Below are positions 33,723 to 47,015 of a stretch of DNA of 64,000 nt, piece by piece (position 1 is the stretch's first letter; each line of letters opens with the position of its first letter). The translations under genes and the position numbers were made by a program. The DNA comes from Symbiodinium natans (lineage: Eukaryota > Sar > Dinophyceae > Suessiales > Symbiodiniaceae), in NCBI GenBank assembly GCA_905221605.1, contig CAJNDS010000879.1:300501-364500 (forward strand), given 5' to 3'. The notes beneath the pieces were generated by a model that did not search any database, had not been told where the DNA came from, and saw only the letters and a list, made by a program, of their open reading frames with translations.

Positions 33723-36484
33723 AACTAGGTAAGACTCATCTTGTTTTCAGCTGTTTCGCAGAATATTCGTCAAACAAGAACAAAATTAGGATTTTGTCTT
33801 TGGTCGAACCCTTTGAAAAAAGTTTGTGCGCACAATTTCATGTGTCAAAGTGTGCCCGGAGTTGTAAATTCATCAAAATTCATCTCTTCTTGTGTCCCAG
33901 CATCTTTCGTTGATTTTTGTTAAAATTGAAAAATGCATTTTTCAAAAATATTTTAAGAAATCATTGAATTTTCAATTTGTCTCGGATTGGTCTTGAGACA
34001 CCAAATAATTTTTGAAGTTCCTCTGTTTTGTCGGAAGAAAAATTGGTGGTCCGACAAGGCTGGTGGTGTCGTTTTTTGCTCGCCAGATGTTGCGTGGGAG
34101 TGGGTCACGACGAAACAACAAAAAACTGACAGGCCGGCGGTGTTTGTTTTTTGCTTAACCCCGGCTGCAAGGGAGCCTCGAGGCTCCTGCCATGGTGTTG
34201 GTTTTTGCTCAGCCCCGACTGCAAGGGAGCCTAAGCAAAAAGTCTCCTGACAAGGGGTGTATGGCTTCTTTCTGCTCAGCCCTGGCCGAGGGAGACAGCC
34301 TCAGCTAAGCAAAAGTCTACGAAAAGTTGCGCAGCCACGGCTGGGCAAGACAGAGCTTCCACCATGTGGGGCATAGTGGGCACAAAAGAGTGTGATTGCT
34401 CGTTGTGGCAGTTCTCCTGTGCGCACTGCGATTGGATGATTTCGTTTCATGTTTTTCGGGTGTTCACATACATGCATGATTATGCAAATGCAAGGACCGT
34501 TTTCTCAGCTGCCGCGCAGGGTAGCTGGCGATGTGACACGCCAGAGTGATGATGCTCAAGTTCGGCTGAATATCATGCGGCGCTTTTTCGAGTGCCGTTC
34601 AACGAACATGTACAAACCGACAAAAGTTCGCAACACTGCCAATACTTGTAAAGCCATTCGTTGTTTATTTGCATTGATACGCATGCACCGCTTAGAAGCT
34701 TAGCATGTTGCGGTCATGTCAAACAATGGTGACACATTGGATTGCAAGCTTGTTGGCCAGGGCCTTGGAAGAACTTCGTGTTTTTCTGCAACATGCACAA
34801 CGCCGACGCAGACGAGTTGTTGGTCATTGTAATTTTGTTCATCACAGCACGATCAGCACGGCGGACGCAGGGCATTCATCCAACCCACAACATGAGGTGA
34901 TCCAAAAAGCGTTCGCTGGCCCACCAGGCTGTGCAGTCGCAGTCGCATTCCAATTCGTTTGATTGTCTTCGAACCGTGAAAAAGGACATCTGCGTGGTCC
35001 CGGTGACAGCTGGATCCTGCCAAGTCATTCTTTTGAACGTACTTTGCCTTGGCATGATGATGACACTTGGTCCCAGACTTAAGCAGCCATCGGCAACTTA
35101 AAGAATGATGGAAGCATGTGCGGCCTGCAAGCAACCAATTTGTGGTTTGCGTTGTTTGTGTGAGGTTGCTCAGCGCTGCAACAATGCCGATGCAGGAGTT
35201 TAACTAATCAACTAATCAAATAGCTTTACATTCGAAACTCGGTGTTCTGTTGCATACCTTGGCAGACCGCAGGACCGTGTGCTGCTGATGCCCGCAGTCG
35301 CAGACAGACACGCGTTTTTGTGGAATAAGAAGGCCTGAAGTGGTGGTCATGGTGCCAGCTGTTGTGTTCATTATGTTTGTCAAAGCAGGCGAAAGGTGAA
35401 GTCGTCCCGGATGCAAATCGATCAGATAGGGTCAGATTTTGGGAGACATGTAGCCTATGCAGTCTCATATGCAAAAACATTCAATGGCAAACCAAGAGCT
35501 TGCGCAACTCATTCATTGCGGCAGCCTCGCATCATCGCTTTTGGCATTGTTGTGCTGTTGAACGTAGGTTTCATGCTTTTAGAGGGGCCCGTCTTGCCTT
35601 GGTTATGAAGCAAACATGGGGTAATCCTGAGAGCTTCTGATTCAAAGCAAGCTGAGCCACATCATTAGCTGCAGGCAGGAAGTGTTCATAATTTTGGCGA
35701 TTCGGAGTTGTGTTTTGCAGCAGAAGCATGTTTTCGAGCTCTGTGCAATTGTCGTGACTTGTGCTTCGTGTGTGATGCAGTGTGATGCAGGCGATTCAGT
35801 CCACAGACTTCGAAGTTATATTCACCGTATCGGGCAGCCTTCCTCGCAGAAGCACGCAGCAGGATCACACAGATTCTGATGCCTAGCGTCTAGCGAGTCT
35901 AGCCGAGTGCTTGTCCAGAGTCCAGCTTCACGTTCAGCTGTTTTGGCTGTTTTTGTGTCTTCCCGACTTTCGTGTGTGAGGATGGAAGTTTGGCCTTCTG
36001 GCTGAGTACAGAAGATGCTACGACGAACTTCAACGAGAAGGCAGGCCGAGCGAACACACCACATCCCTTGTAGTGAAAGTTTCGGAAATGTCGGAATGAA
36101 TGCAGGTACTGATGGAAAAAGTACTTCGAGACAAGAATAAGGATTGGTGCTTGAGCGGCAATTTCCGTGGGATGGGTGTGCTTGAGGGTAGGTGGCTCTC
36201 GCGTGCGTCCAGAGGTGTCACATGCTAAGGAGAGTGGGCTTGAAGGAGTTGGGCTTCTCTGAGAATGGCTACAAGTCTGAACCTCAAGACCTGCGAACAG
36301 TTGTGGCTACTGGATGTTGGAGATTCTACCCAGGCCAGGTTTGAGAGGATTCGCCGTCGTATTCTTGCCCTTTGACCAGGATCGGAAGCTGAGGTTCCGA
36401 TTCAACGGATTGGAAGTCATGTGAAGTGATGTGAAATCATGTTATATCATGTTCAGCTTCAGGCTGATGAGTTCTTGCTTGCAG
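33723..36484. other. No confident gene; diverged minisatellite at 34055-34340
   Basis: From 34055 to 34340 a unit of roughly 65 bp recurs three to four times, diverged, around GTTTTTGCT.A.CCC.G.CTGCAAGGGAGCCT. The rest has only short ORFs. One at 35396-35608 ends in a hydrophobic stretch but has no other support. Confidence 0.4.
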
Positions 36485-36671
36485 GCAAACGGTCACCGCA
36501 GTCTATTCGGATGGATCGCCGCCTATCCCAACGCCATTGGAGGATGTACTGAAGGACATCGGGAAGCACTCAGCGGCAAGGTCCACTTGCTCATACACTC
36601 GCGCCCAGGACTCCCGAGCAACTGTTGTCACCAGCGACTGGTTAATGGATCTGAACACTTCCTCAACTCAG
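36485..36671 (+). CDS. Possible internal exon of an unknown gene
   Basis: A TTGCTTGCAG acceptor is followed by a frame open for about 62 codons, reading QTVTAVYSDGSPPIPTPLED and onward with a natural-looking composition, up to a possible GC donor (CTCAG|GCAAGC). No family is recognised and no neighbouring exon was matched. Confidence 0.25.
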
Positions 36672-37078
36672 GCAAGCAACCTGACCATTGCTGCAAGTTG
36701 AGTTTCAGTGTACATGTCAGTTGTGGCAGGTGAAGGTTCCCGGCCTTATTATTGACTTGTGTATACTTGTTTTCGACAAGTAGCACGCCGTTGCTTTTGA
36801 CAGCTGCTGTGCTCTGTTCTGCTCTTCAAAACTTAGGTGAGGGTGCATGCTGATGGCAGCATTGTGGTCAGCAAGCGAGTGACGGTCAGCTGCCAAGCCA
36901 ATCCAAGCCAGTGCCTTCGGGCTTAAAGACACGCAGTGATTTTGCAGGGATGTGAAGCAAATAGCACAACCACATGACCATGCAGGGCTTAACTCATCTT
37001 CCTGGAGCTGTTTGGTCTTGGGCTCCAGACGGCCATGAAGCTCTTGACTGAGCTTTCTCGATGCCTCAGTAAAGCTTG

Positions 37079-37350
37079 GTGAGGGAGTCAGGGAGTCAGG
37101 GAGTCAGGGAGTCAGGGAGTCAGGGAGTGAGGGAGTGAGGGAGTGAGGGAGTGAGGGAGTGAGGGAGTGAGGGAGTGAGGGAGTGAGGGAGTGAGGGAGT
37201 GAGGGAGTGAGGGAGTGAGGGAGTGAGGGAGTGAGGGAGTGAGGGAGTGAGGGAGTGAGGGAGTGAGGGAGTGAGGGAGGGAGGGAGGGAGTGAGGGAGT
37301 GAGGGAGTGAGGGAGTGAGGGTCTGAAGGAGGGAGGGAGTGAGGGAGTGA
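37079..37350. repeat. 8-bp minisatellite (GGGAGTGA)n
   Basis: About 34 units of GAGGGAGT/GGGAGTCA; the first five carry TCA in place of TGA. The minus-strand Ser/Pro/His/Leu ORF over it is a by-product. Confidence 0.92.
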
Positions 37351-38009
37351 GCAAACTTGAGGAGGACTTTCGTCCAGTCTAATCCCTACCCAATTTTAGG
37401 AAATGGGGGACGCGCCACTCGGGCATTTTTTCGAATACAATCGGCTGAAGGCTTGGAAGAGGAACTTTCGGAGCTCCTGATGCTCATGATGCTTGTCGAC
37501 GAGTGTGCAAGGGGAAGCTGCCATAGGACCGATGGTGTGCAAAAGGGGCCGGAACAGGAATGACTGGGCGCAAGCATGTCCGGAGGCGTACTCCGTGGCG
37601 TGCTAGAGTGACGGTTGAAACCCTCACAGGCCTTGCGTAATGAGACGCCCCATATCGCCCCATATCGCCCCATACACCCCAAATGACTAAAGCCTATGTC
37701 GGTCAGGGATCACTCTCCAGGTGTAGCCTCCTGTATACACTCTGAATGAGCACCGGCAATGATGTCTTCTGAAGCGTAGCATTACAACCAGAATGGGATA
37801 TTGGGCGACAAAGTGAGACCATTCTTCATTTTCCACATGCTGCCGGCTTGTCTTAACATAGGGACCTTGATGAGAGAGAAGTAGAGAGAGATGGGGAGAG
37901 TGGTGATATGTGGTGGTAGATGGTGGATCCGCAAATTTGCAGTTCTAGCATGTGTATGCTACCTTGTGTGCAGTTTGCGCGCGCGTGTGTGTGCGCCTGT
38001 TCGCGTGTG
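37351..38009. other. No assignable gene
   Basis: Only short ORFs occur. A triple CCCCATAT(C/A)G motif lies at 37650-37680. Confidence 0.35.
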
Positions 38010-38026
38010 TGTGCGCGTGCGCGCGC

Positions 38027-38058
<32 letters not shown>

Positions 38059-38700
38059 GCTATTCCAGATATGCGCTTTGTGTAACTACTAGTTCCTATG
38101 ACCTGCTTCCGATCCCGTGTGGCCCGTCAGTCATACATCCGGTCGGCGTGCTTGCGTGATTGCGTGCTTGCGTGCTTGCGTGCTTGCGTGCTTGCGTGCT
38201 TGCGTGCTTGCGTGCTTGTGTGCTTGTGTGCTTGTGTGCTTGTGTGCTTGTGTACTTGTGTGCTTGTGTGCTTGCGTGCTTGCGTCCTTGCAAGCTTGCG
38301 TGCTTGCGTGCTTGCGTGCTTGCGTGCTTGTGTGCTTGTGTGCTTGTGTGCTTGTGTGCTTGTGTGCTTGTGTGCTTGTGTGCTTGTGCGCTTGTGTGCT
38401 TGTGCACGGGTGTGCAGGCCGGTGCTTGTGCGCAGGTGTTCGGGTGTGCGGGCGTGTGCTTGTGCGCGGGTGTGCGGGTGTGCGGGCGTGCGGGTGTGCG
38501 GACGTGCGGACGTGCGGGCGTGCGGGTGTGCGGGTGCGCGGGTGTACGGGTGTGCGGTTGTGCGGGTATGCTGGCGTGCGGGTGTGCGGGTGTGCAGGTG
38601 TGCGGGTGTGCGGTGTGCGGGTGTGTGGGTGTGTGGGTGTGTGGGTGTGTGGGTGTGTCTGTGTGTGGGTGTGTGGGTGTGTGGGTGCGGGTGCGGGTTG
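38010..38700. repeat. GT-rich microsatellite and 8-bp minisatellites
   Basis: (TG)n lies at about 38027-38054. GCTTGCGT/GCTTGTGT octamers fill 38147-38404. GTGCGGGT/GTGTGGGT octamers fill about 38405-38690. An 8-bp period keeps all three frames open, explaining long Cys/Val/Leu and Thr/His/Gln ORFs on both strands. Confidence 0.9.
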
Positions 38701-40765
38701 GACAGGAAATCAGTAGGTAGACTCATCAAAAGATTGGGTCCAATCTTCAAACGGAAGACGTTGGTATCATCCAGCCTTGGTGTGTGTGACTGTGTGTGTG
38801 TGTGTGAAGCCTGTGTCGCACTTGTCATCACAATGTCATTGACATGCTGTGAATGCTAGCAGCCCAACGTCATAATCTGACCGATATGGGTCAGCGTACA
38901 GCGTACGGCAATGATTGTTTTGAATCACCTGCCAAATGAAAAAAAGTTTCGGCAAGGTCAAAGGGACTTTCGTCCTGCAGCCAGACAACACACTGAGCTG
39001 GAAGGCCAGCATGTCATTGTAGTTTTTCGAAGTTTTGTGCTGCTTGCAGTATTGCGAGGATCATCCCAACTCTGGCCGATGGAACCTGCTTCCAGGCACA
39101 CGACTCCACATTTTGGAGTCGAAAGTTTGTCATTCGTTTCAAACGCCATGACAAGGTGGAAAGCTCAACATGACGCTTTTCGAAGCAAACTTCATTCTTC
39201 GCATTGAAGGCTCGCAGTTGTTACGGTTCAGACACGTTCCATCTTTTTCATGACTTTCATGGCAGTTCCTGGACATGAAGGCAACCGTGCGGTGCAAGAG
39301 CTCCCTGACTTTCCAGTTCGGGCGGGGAGCACAGGTCAGAGCACAGCGCATCGTTTCGCTTGTGACAAGTTTTTGTTTTTTTTGGGGGGGCGGTCTTCGA
39401 TTGCGTCTGCAACACAATGCATTGGACGTCGACAAACAATCAGGTTAAGATAGCATGGAGAGTTTCGAAGTCTGACATCCACCCTTATCCCGGCCAGCAT
39501 GCCTGCCCGTGGTAGCTTCGGGCATACATGAAGCCTGTGTCTCAAGGCCATAGCTTACCTTGGCGGACAGGTGCCAGATGCGTACCCTGCCATGCACCAG
39601 TGCCTGTGTCTACATGCAGTCTCTGATATGGAGGCTGTCGAGGATGAGCCGTGGCAAAAGCTTGTTGGCTTCCCTGCCAAGACCCTCCCAGTGCCACAGC
39701 CGCACAAAGCCAGCCTGCAAAAAGTGATGTGACCAGAGCAATGTAAAGCTTGTGTTCGTGTTGCCAGCGCAAAGTGCAGATATGGGAAACTTTGCCGACT
39801 GGATTGCGGCTAAGGTGCCTGTACCGAATCTGTTCTATGGCTTCACAGGCCAGAGCTTAACCACACTAATGTGTCATGCCAACAGCTGACATGGTCTGGT
39901 GATGTTGGGAGTCCGTGGATGTGAGACGATGATTCTTTCCTGGGAGATGGGAAGATTCCTAGTTTCTCGAAAGCATGTGGCATGCCCATCCAGGCTACAG
40001 CGGCACTAAGATCGGCATGGAGGCAGGATACTCAGAGACACATGAGTCGCCCGCTGCAATGCAGGCACAGAGCTCGCAGGTGAACTTGAATTATTTGGGC
40101 ACCTTCAACCACGATCCCCATGTCGTCGGAGAGGACATGGTTGCACGTTAGAGACAGGCAAGGGAAGTTGAATTGGCTGGCTGTTTGTTCTGTTACCTCG
40201 CTCCAATCTGATGAAGTTCTTCGTCAGTGCCTGTGCACTCAAGCACAGAGGGGCTCCAACGTCATTGACAACTCTCGTGTATCATCTGCCCGGCTTTCCA
40301 AGTTCGTTTGTTGCCCATTAGGGAAATCATTAGGGCTGAGTCATGACTTGTGGTCCAGAGAGGACGGCTTCAGCATTGCCCAGTCGAAGGAGTGGAAGAA
40401 GGCCAGTTTTAGCAACAATTGACAACTGCTTGGCACCTCCGGCAATCTCTGCAGGCCCTGGCAGACGAAGCGCGCTTCATTGATCGGGTGTCCCAGCGCG
40501 AGGCAATCATCATGGGTTTGCAGCAGTGTAAAATCGTGCACATGGAAGCAGAGTGTGCGATGTACGTCGATGTGCCCGTTGCGTTTTTTTCGAGGCCATC
40601 GAGCGCTTAACCAAGCTGCTGGCTGACCATGTCGCAAACGGCTCAGACTGTGGCAGCAAGTGAATGGTTGGTTCTGTGCCAAAACCTGCGCCGTCTGCCG
40701 TGCTGTTGAAGGCATTTTTTACAGCTCTCTTCAGTTTTGTTTTAGGGAGAGTAGTTGCAGCCGCC
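38701..40765. other. No confident gene; upstream region of ChlP copy 1
   Basis: There are short ORFs only. One at 40120-40422 and one at 40419-40610 (LQALADEARFIDRVSQREA) have protein-like composition and could be exons of an unknown gene. TAGTTGCAG at 40752-40760 just before the ChlP ATG is a plausible splice or trans-splice acceptor. Confidence 0.35.
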
Positions 40766-43145
40766 ATGTCCGCTTTCGTGGCACTTTCCTCGGCCAGCTC
40801 GGCCCCGGTGGAGAGGGTCCAGTCCTTGCGCGGCGCTGCCGGCGAGGCGCCAGCGCCTCGGGCCTCGTCCACGTTGTCTTCGCCCTCGGCTTGCGCCGTG
40901 GCTGGCGTCGCCGCGCTGGGTGCCGTCGCCGCAGCAAGCCAAAGGCGCAAGCACCGTGCGGCCCTGGCCAAGGGCAGCAACGTCAAGATGCAGCGCATGC
41001 CTCGTTCGTTGGCGAACGCAAAGGTGATCGTCTGCGCGGGTGCGACCCTCCCTGAAGGCCGCAAGCTCCGAGTGGCAGTGATCGGTGGAGGCCCCGCAGG
41101 TGCCAGCTGCGCAGACGCCCTTGCTGAGGAGGGAATCGAGACTTACCTGATCGAGCGCAAGTTGGACAACTGCAAGCCGTGCGGTGGTGCGATTCCGCTG
41201 TGCATGATCGACGAGTTCGGCCTTCCCAAGGACATTGTGGATCGGCAGGTCCGAAAGATGACGATGATCTCGCCCACAAACAAGGAAGTCCAGATTGGTC
41301 AGACGCTGAAGGACGACGAGTTCATCGGCATGGTTCGCCGCGAGGTGCTTGATGACTTCCTCAGGCAGCGGGCCAAGAAGAACGGCGCCACGCTCATCAA
41401 CGGGCTCTTCATGGGTATGACCCTCCCTCAGCAAAAAGATGACCCGTACGTCCTCACGTTCAACGACTATGCCGAGGAAGCGGGCAACGCACGCAAGGGG
41501 GTGAAGAAGACGCTGGAAGTCGATGTTGTGATTGGCGCGGATGGGGCCAACAGCCGCGTTGCCAAGGACATTGAGGCGGGGGATTATGAGTATGCCATTG
41601 CCTTCCAGGAGCGCATGCGCATCCCGGAGAACAAGATGGACTACTACAAGGATCGAGCCGAGATGTACGTCGGCGACGACGTTTCCCCCGACTTCTACGC
41701 GTGGGTCTTCCCGAAGTGTGATCACGTCGCTGTCGGAACCGGAACGGTTGTGGACAAGAAGGGCATTCAGAAGTACCAGCAGGGCATTCGTGACAGAGCA
41801 GCCGTTCGCATCGATGGCGGTGAGATCATCCGAGTGGAGGCGCACCCCATTCCTGAGCACCCGAGGCCGTGGCGCGTGAAGGATAGGGCGATCCTGGTCG
41901 GTGATGCGGCTGGATACGTGACCAAGTGCTCCGGTGAAGGCATCTACTTTGCCGCCAAGAGTGGACGGATGTGTGCGGAGACCATCGTCAAGAACTCGAA
42001 GAACGGGGTTCGCATGATCGATGAGGCGGACCTCATGGAGCACATCCGCGAGTGGGATTCCAAGTATGGGCCCACATACCTCGTGCTGGACCTGCTCCAG
42101 AAGGTTTTCTACACCAGCGATGCTGCTAGGGAAAGTTTCGTGGAGCTCTGCGAGGAGGAGTACGTGCAGAAGGTAACCTTCGACTCGTACCTGTACAAGA
42201 CCGTGCAGGGCAACGCATCTCGTTCCCCAATTTCCCAGTTGCCTTTCTTGCATGCTTTCTGGAGCAGTTGCATTGGGGGGTAAGCGGGGAAGTGGCAAAA
42301 GCGAAGGCCAAAAACCGAGCTGACGACGAGAGTTTGGCAGACTGTTTGCAAGCACACTAGAAGCTTCACAATGATTCACATAGTCTTCGCATAAAAACCC
42401 ATTCCCGCAAACAGGGAAACCTTCGGTTTGAAACGTCCGCTTCCTGATGTTCTCGAAGCAGATTCGAGCTAGGAAGGCTGGGTTTCTGCATGTTTCTGCC
42501 CACACCAAGAATATCATCAACCCTGACATTCCCCCGACTCCGCGCGGCCGAGTCGTGCCTATGAACCCCCAATTTAACCGCCTATGCTTTTTTCTTTCGG
42601 ATGCCTTGCGTCTGCTGGGGGTACTGGTGGGGTGGTACTGGCTTCCTTGCGTTGCCACTTGGGCAGGCGTATCCAAAGAAGAATCCGAGCCCTCAGTTTG
42701 TTTACCATTGTGTGCTTTGCAGCCAAATCATGGCTGCCGCCCAGAAGAACCTATAGACAACAGAGCACCAGGGAGGTGAGGATGCGGCTGATGGGCTGGG
42801 TTGGGAAAAGAGACCAAATGCCGCACCGGCAGAGGCAAATGTGCAGCAAGAGTTCATATGTGAATTTAGTTAGGAACACAGAATACACATCATACGGACG
42901 CGAATCAACTATGCAGAATGTTCAGAAACTGGCCGCGCGTGCAACGGTACCCGAAGTCTGAGCATTCCCGGAGCTAGGGTTTTGATCTCACAAGGCTCGT
43001 AAGGCTTTAAGGGCTTGTTAGTTTTGCATGGTATGCTTGAGCTCAGGACCCCGTGGGCGACCTGAAGCTTGGATGGAAGACCCTCAGCTCCCTCTACAAG
43101 TTCAACAACCAGAAGACGCCGGACCCAATGCGAACTTTGGTGTAA
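40766..43145 (+). CDS. chlP: Geranylgeranyl diphosphate reductase, copy 1 (two exons)
   Basis: Exon 1 is 40766-42214 and exon 2 is 43047-43145, giving 515 residues. The enzyme reduces the geranylgeranyl chain of chlorophyll, or its diphosphate, to phytyl with NADPH in the plastid. Residues 1-100 form a presequence with a hydrophobic ACAVAGVAALGAV segment followed by Arg/Lys, as expected for import into a complex plastid. The FAD-binding GGGPAG is at 107-112, a DNCKPCGGA motif follows, and the second flavin motif GDAAG is at 379-383. Exon 2 encodes DPVGDLKLGWKTLSSLYKFN, the family's C-terminal end, so the stop at 42281-42283 is inside the intron. The 832-bp intron starts with GC and ends CTCAG. 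I chose the ATG shared by all three copies. Copies 2 and 3 encode almost the same protein, but their introns are different and shorter. Confidence 0.93.
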
Positions 43146-44842
43146 GCCTCTTTAACAACAGGCATGGGCCCTCTGTAGCTTCGTAGCTTACCTGGGGCCA
43201 TGTCGGTTATCGAGCAAGAGCTAGTGATGCTTGATGCTTGCCGCACGGCGCTTTCTCCACAGCTATCCCCGAGCGTTTCGCTCCGGTGTGCGCTCTGTAT
43301 GGCGCTCTGCGCTCTGTGGCCTGGCTGAGCAAGGCTGAAGAGAGGTTTCAAAGAGAGCCCCCGTTGGCACACACTGCAAAGCGTGTTGGTGTGATGTCTC
43401 AGACACGGAAAGGCATTGGCAAAGCAAGGTGTCTTGAGTTTGTGGAGCAGTCTGTTTGCTTTTCTGAGTTGCAAGTTGTACGATCTTTTTGTTCAAGCTG
43501 CTTTAGGCCGAAGAAGGCGCGCTTGAGGAGAAGATTCGATCTGACCTGGTCAGTTTGGATGGTCGCCCTCCACTCAGCATTCATGTGCCAAGCAGTACAT
43601 GCTCGTGAGCTGCTTGTGATTTCCCCACTGACACAGTTCCAGTGCAAGCATGGGCTTGCAACATCAGTGACTATGTGCAGACTCTGTGCTTTCTTTGGGG
43701 AGTGCTGTGAGGTTATGGAAGGTTATGGATGGTTGCGGCGTAAAATCGTGCTAGGAGTAGGCTGCTTGATTCGATTCTGGCGGCGTGCCGGTTCCAACAT
43801 GTACGGTGGGATTTGGGCGCGACAACGGGATTCTGCGCAAGGCTGCTGGGAGCTGCTGAAGATTGTAGCGTGGATATTGTCGTTGGCGTTCTTTTCAACG
43901 TTCTCGTAGCACTGTCGGTGCATCTTCTTGCGTTGCTTCAAATCGGTCGCGTCGTAACAATCGGTTTGGGAACGGCACTAAAAAGTTTGCCCCCACAACT
44001 CATTACATTTTAAGATTGTGAGTCACAGATGGTTGCAGATCACAGCCGCCGCCACACCACGATTTTGCGTGTTGCTCTGAACCAGTGTTGGGTGATCGTT
44101 GAGCATCGAAGATCCATGGGCATCCGGCATCAAGCTGCCACAAATATCTACAAATCAATTTGAAGAGAGGCTGCGTTGTTGGACTCAAATATCAATAAAG
44201 TTTAAGTGCCCGGCTCGACCGAGCAACTGATCCACACGTACGGGCAAGCAGAGAGCCCCGCAAAATGTCACAAAATGTCACAAACAAGGGGATCTCCAGA
44301 GCCTTGGAAAGACAAGCTTTATAACTTGTCCATGTCACACGCCACTGACCTTCGCTTGAATCGAAACGTTGAATTAGACAGGCCTGGAGCACCTGGGTGG
44401 CGACGTGGGCACCTATTTGGCTGCAACGGAGGCGTCCAGTTGCATGACCCCGCGCCATGAAGTGCATGGAATTCTACTTTGAAGCTCGTTCTTTTGCCCG
44501 TGTAGCCTGTGGCAGAAGCCGTTGGCTCAGGAATCTGTAAGTTGCAGCATTCCCAGGATGTTGGAGCCTCTGTGCTTCGCCAGCCGCTGACGGCTTTGCG
44601 GCCTCGGAAGCTGCAACTTGTGAATCTTGTGACGGATGCCACCTGCGAACTCTGACACGCCAGCTGTTGAACTGAGCGACGACGAGAAGAATGTTTGGCA
44701 ACTCCAGCTGATCTAGGAAGTTTTACCCATGCCGCATTCTTTTTGATTCTCAGAGTTCGTCAACCAGATTGTTGCTTGGTTTCTCGCTCATATCCTAGCT
44801 TCTTGTGGCCGATGGTTCTTTACTGTTTGCGTTTTTGTTTCC
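43146..44842. other. No assignable gene
   Basis: The stretch downstream of ChlP copy 1 has ORFs up to about 220 codons (43238-43909) with no recognisable motif and a biased composition. I see no repeat structure. Confidence 0.35.
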
Positions 44843-44988
<146 letters not shown>

Positions 44989-47015
44989 CCGTGCATTCTG
45001 CTGACTGCTCCTGCTACAAACACGTTGCCTTGTTTTCTGCTTCTTATAAACTCTTTGATTTTTGAGAGACGTGCGGCATCTTGAAAGACCGAAAGCCACC
45101 ATAAGCCACAAAAATCCCCGCATCGGGGCCAGAGGCCATGTGCCAGGGCATCCCAGGAAGCACTTGTGTCAAAGGACTTCAGTTCCACAATGGCAATCGT
45201 ATGCGTAATCGTCATCAGAATCGTTGGCTGTAGAAAGAGGTACCCAGTTGTGGCATCATCACAGCATGCTCACCCCGCATGTGAGGCGACAAAAGCTTGC
45301 GTGGGAGAAAGGGCTTGACGAGCAGAGAGAACATCGAATGGTCCGAGAAGGCAGCATCGGGTTATGGTACTCTGCACTTCTTAGCACAAGCCGCCGATCA
45401 GTTGCGTACGGATCTTGAAACATGCTCAAGAAGAAAGTTCCCGACCCTGGTCCTGCAAGGTGTGTTTCATGATGACGTGAGCTTGAGGGGCCTCAGTGAT
45501 GACGACAGGCCTATGCTGGCAATGTAGAGTTTGGCATGTTTTCTTGATGCACTTCATGTTCTTTCCCGACAAATTGGCAGGATGTGGGAGATCATCAAGA
45601 TGAGCTTTCTGCAAGTCGCCCAAGTGCTGGACAGTTTTCTGCCCGCAGATTCTCACATCTCTAACTGTCAGTGGAGCTCGCATTGTTCCTGTCTTTTTCT
45701 TTGTGCTTCCGACTTCTTTTTTGGTCTCCTGGTCCTCTGGTCCGGTCCCTTCGTCTCGTGGTCCTGTGGTTTCCCGGTCCTGCGGTCCCGTTCTCCACTT
45801 GCGAAATGACACCTTATTGAGCCCTGCGGATTCGGTGCTGTGCACTTGGATGCCTACGGACTCAAAATGGTCGGGGAGCTTCGGCTCTGGAATCCTGAGA
45901 AGTGAGGGAGAATGGACTTCGGAGTAATGGTTCAAAAGATTGAAATCAATGACGAACTTCGATGAAGGTTGAGGACTGCACCCCGACAAACAGGTTGATG
46001 AAGCATTGGATTATCGTTGGGTGAAAGTCTGGAAAGATGAGAATGAGCTCAGATGCCGCGCGGTTGTCGAAGTTGTTTTGTGCATGTCGAAAGGAATGAA
46101 GAGGATAATCTCTTAGCATCAAGACCAATTTGATCCACACCCACCCACCTCGCCTGTCCCGCCCCCGAGTCCTCGCTTCGTAAGGCCAACCAGCTTCATG
46201 CCATTTCGAAGACCTTTGAGCATGGTTTTGCATGTTTCCGAAAGAGAGCCGGGGAATGGGGTTTAAACTCCTTGCGAACCATTTTGCTCTATGAAAGCGC
46301 TTCGTGCTGTCGACTGAGGGTTCAAAACCCACCAAAATGCCAAACATTTCTCAAGTCTAACAGGGAAATCCCAATTCAAACGCGCAAACAAAATGACACA
46401 CGGGCAAGGTTGGCGTTTCATGTATGGAGTTAGAGTTTCGGGTCTAAGGTTTAGGCAATCAGGAGGATTTGCATTGAAAACGTGCGAATCCTTGACAAAA
46501 CCGCCCGACGTGGCAGCTGATGTCAGAGCACATGTCAGGCCACTTTCAGGGCCTCTTTTAAAGCACCTTTTCAGATCACATGTCAGACATATGTCACGAC
46601 ATTCGGTCGTGTGAGGCCGACCCGTTTGCCAAGTTTTCGCACAACTAAGGCGTTGGGCTGGTGCACTACTTGGAGTACTTCTTGCAGCGTGGCATTCTCG
46701 GGGCAAAGCACATGCGCTTACTCACACTGCCACTTGCTTCGTGAGCACTGTTTTCTCTTGGATGGGATCGTGAGTTCCCTTCTCCGTTCTTGCATCTCAT
46801 GTGCGGGTTGTCTGGTACACGCTAGCGTGGCAATTGCCATCATCATGAATGCGCTTGGAAAGGCAGTACGTGCAGACAAAGATGCCCAGAATCTCTGATC
46901 CGGATGAGCAAGCAGCGATTGTGGATGCAGCTGCGATTTGCATGCAGGATGAGGTCCCGATGGCTGTCCTTCCTGCATGTCTTCCTGCCATGTCATCGAA
47001 GTTGTACCGTTGCAG
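44989..47015. other. No confident gene; possible upstream exons
   Basis: The stretch 45290-45525 has two overlapping protein-like frames. One reads GYGTLHFLAQAADQLRTDL followed by FPTLVLQG, vaguely like an alpha/beta-hydrolase. Support is too weak to call. Nothing else is recognised. Confidence 0.3.

Noticed and set aside
38096-38859. Cys/Val-rich or Thr/His/Gln-rich repeat proteins
   Set aside because: An 8-bp minisatellite lacking stops keeps every frame open on both strands.
42215-42283. Unspliced C-terminus of ChlP copy 1
   Set aside because: It does not match copies 2 and 3 and lacks the family C-terminus, which is found in exon 2.
40742-42676. Long antisense ORFs over the ChlP genes (also 55153-56196 and 57438-58481)
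   Set aside because: They mirror the codon bias of the sense ChlP exons, repeat with each copy and match no family.
43238-43909. 223-codon ORF downstream of ChlP copy 1
   Set aside because: No motif, uneven composition and no splice or start context to support a gene.
46319-46336. tRNA T-arm-like GGGTTCAAAACCC
   Set aside because: No acceptor stem, D-arm or anticodon arm fits around it.
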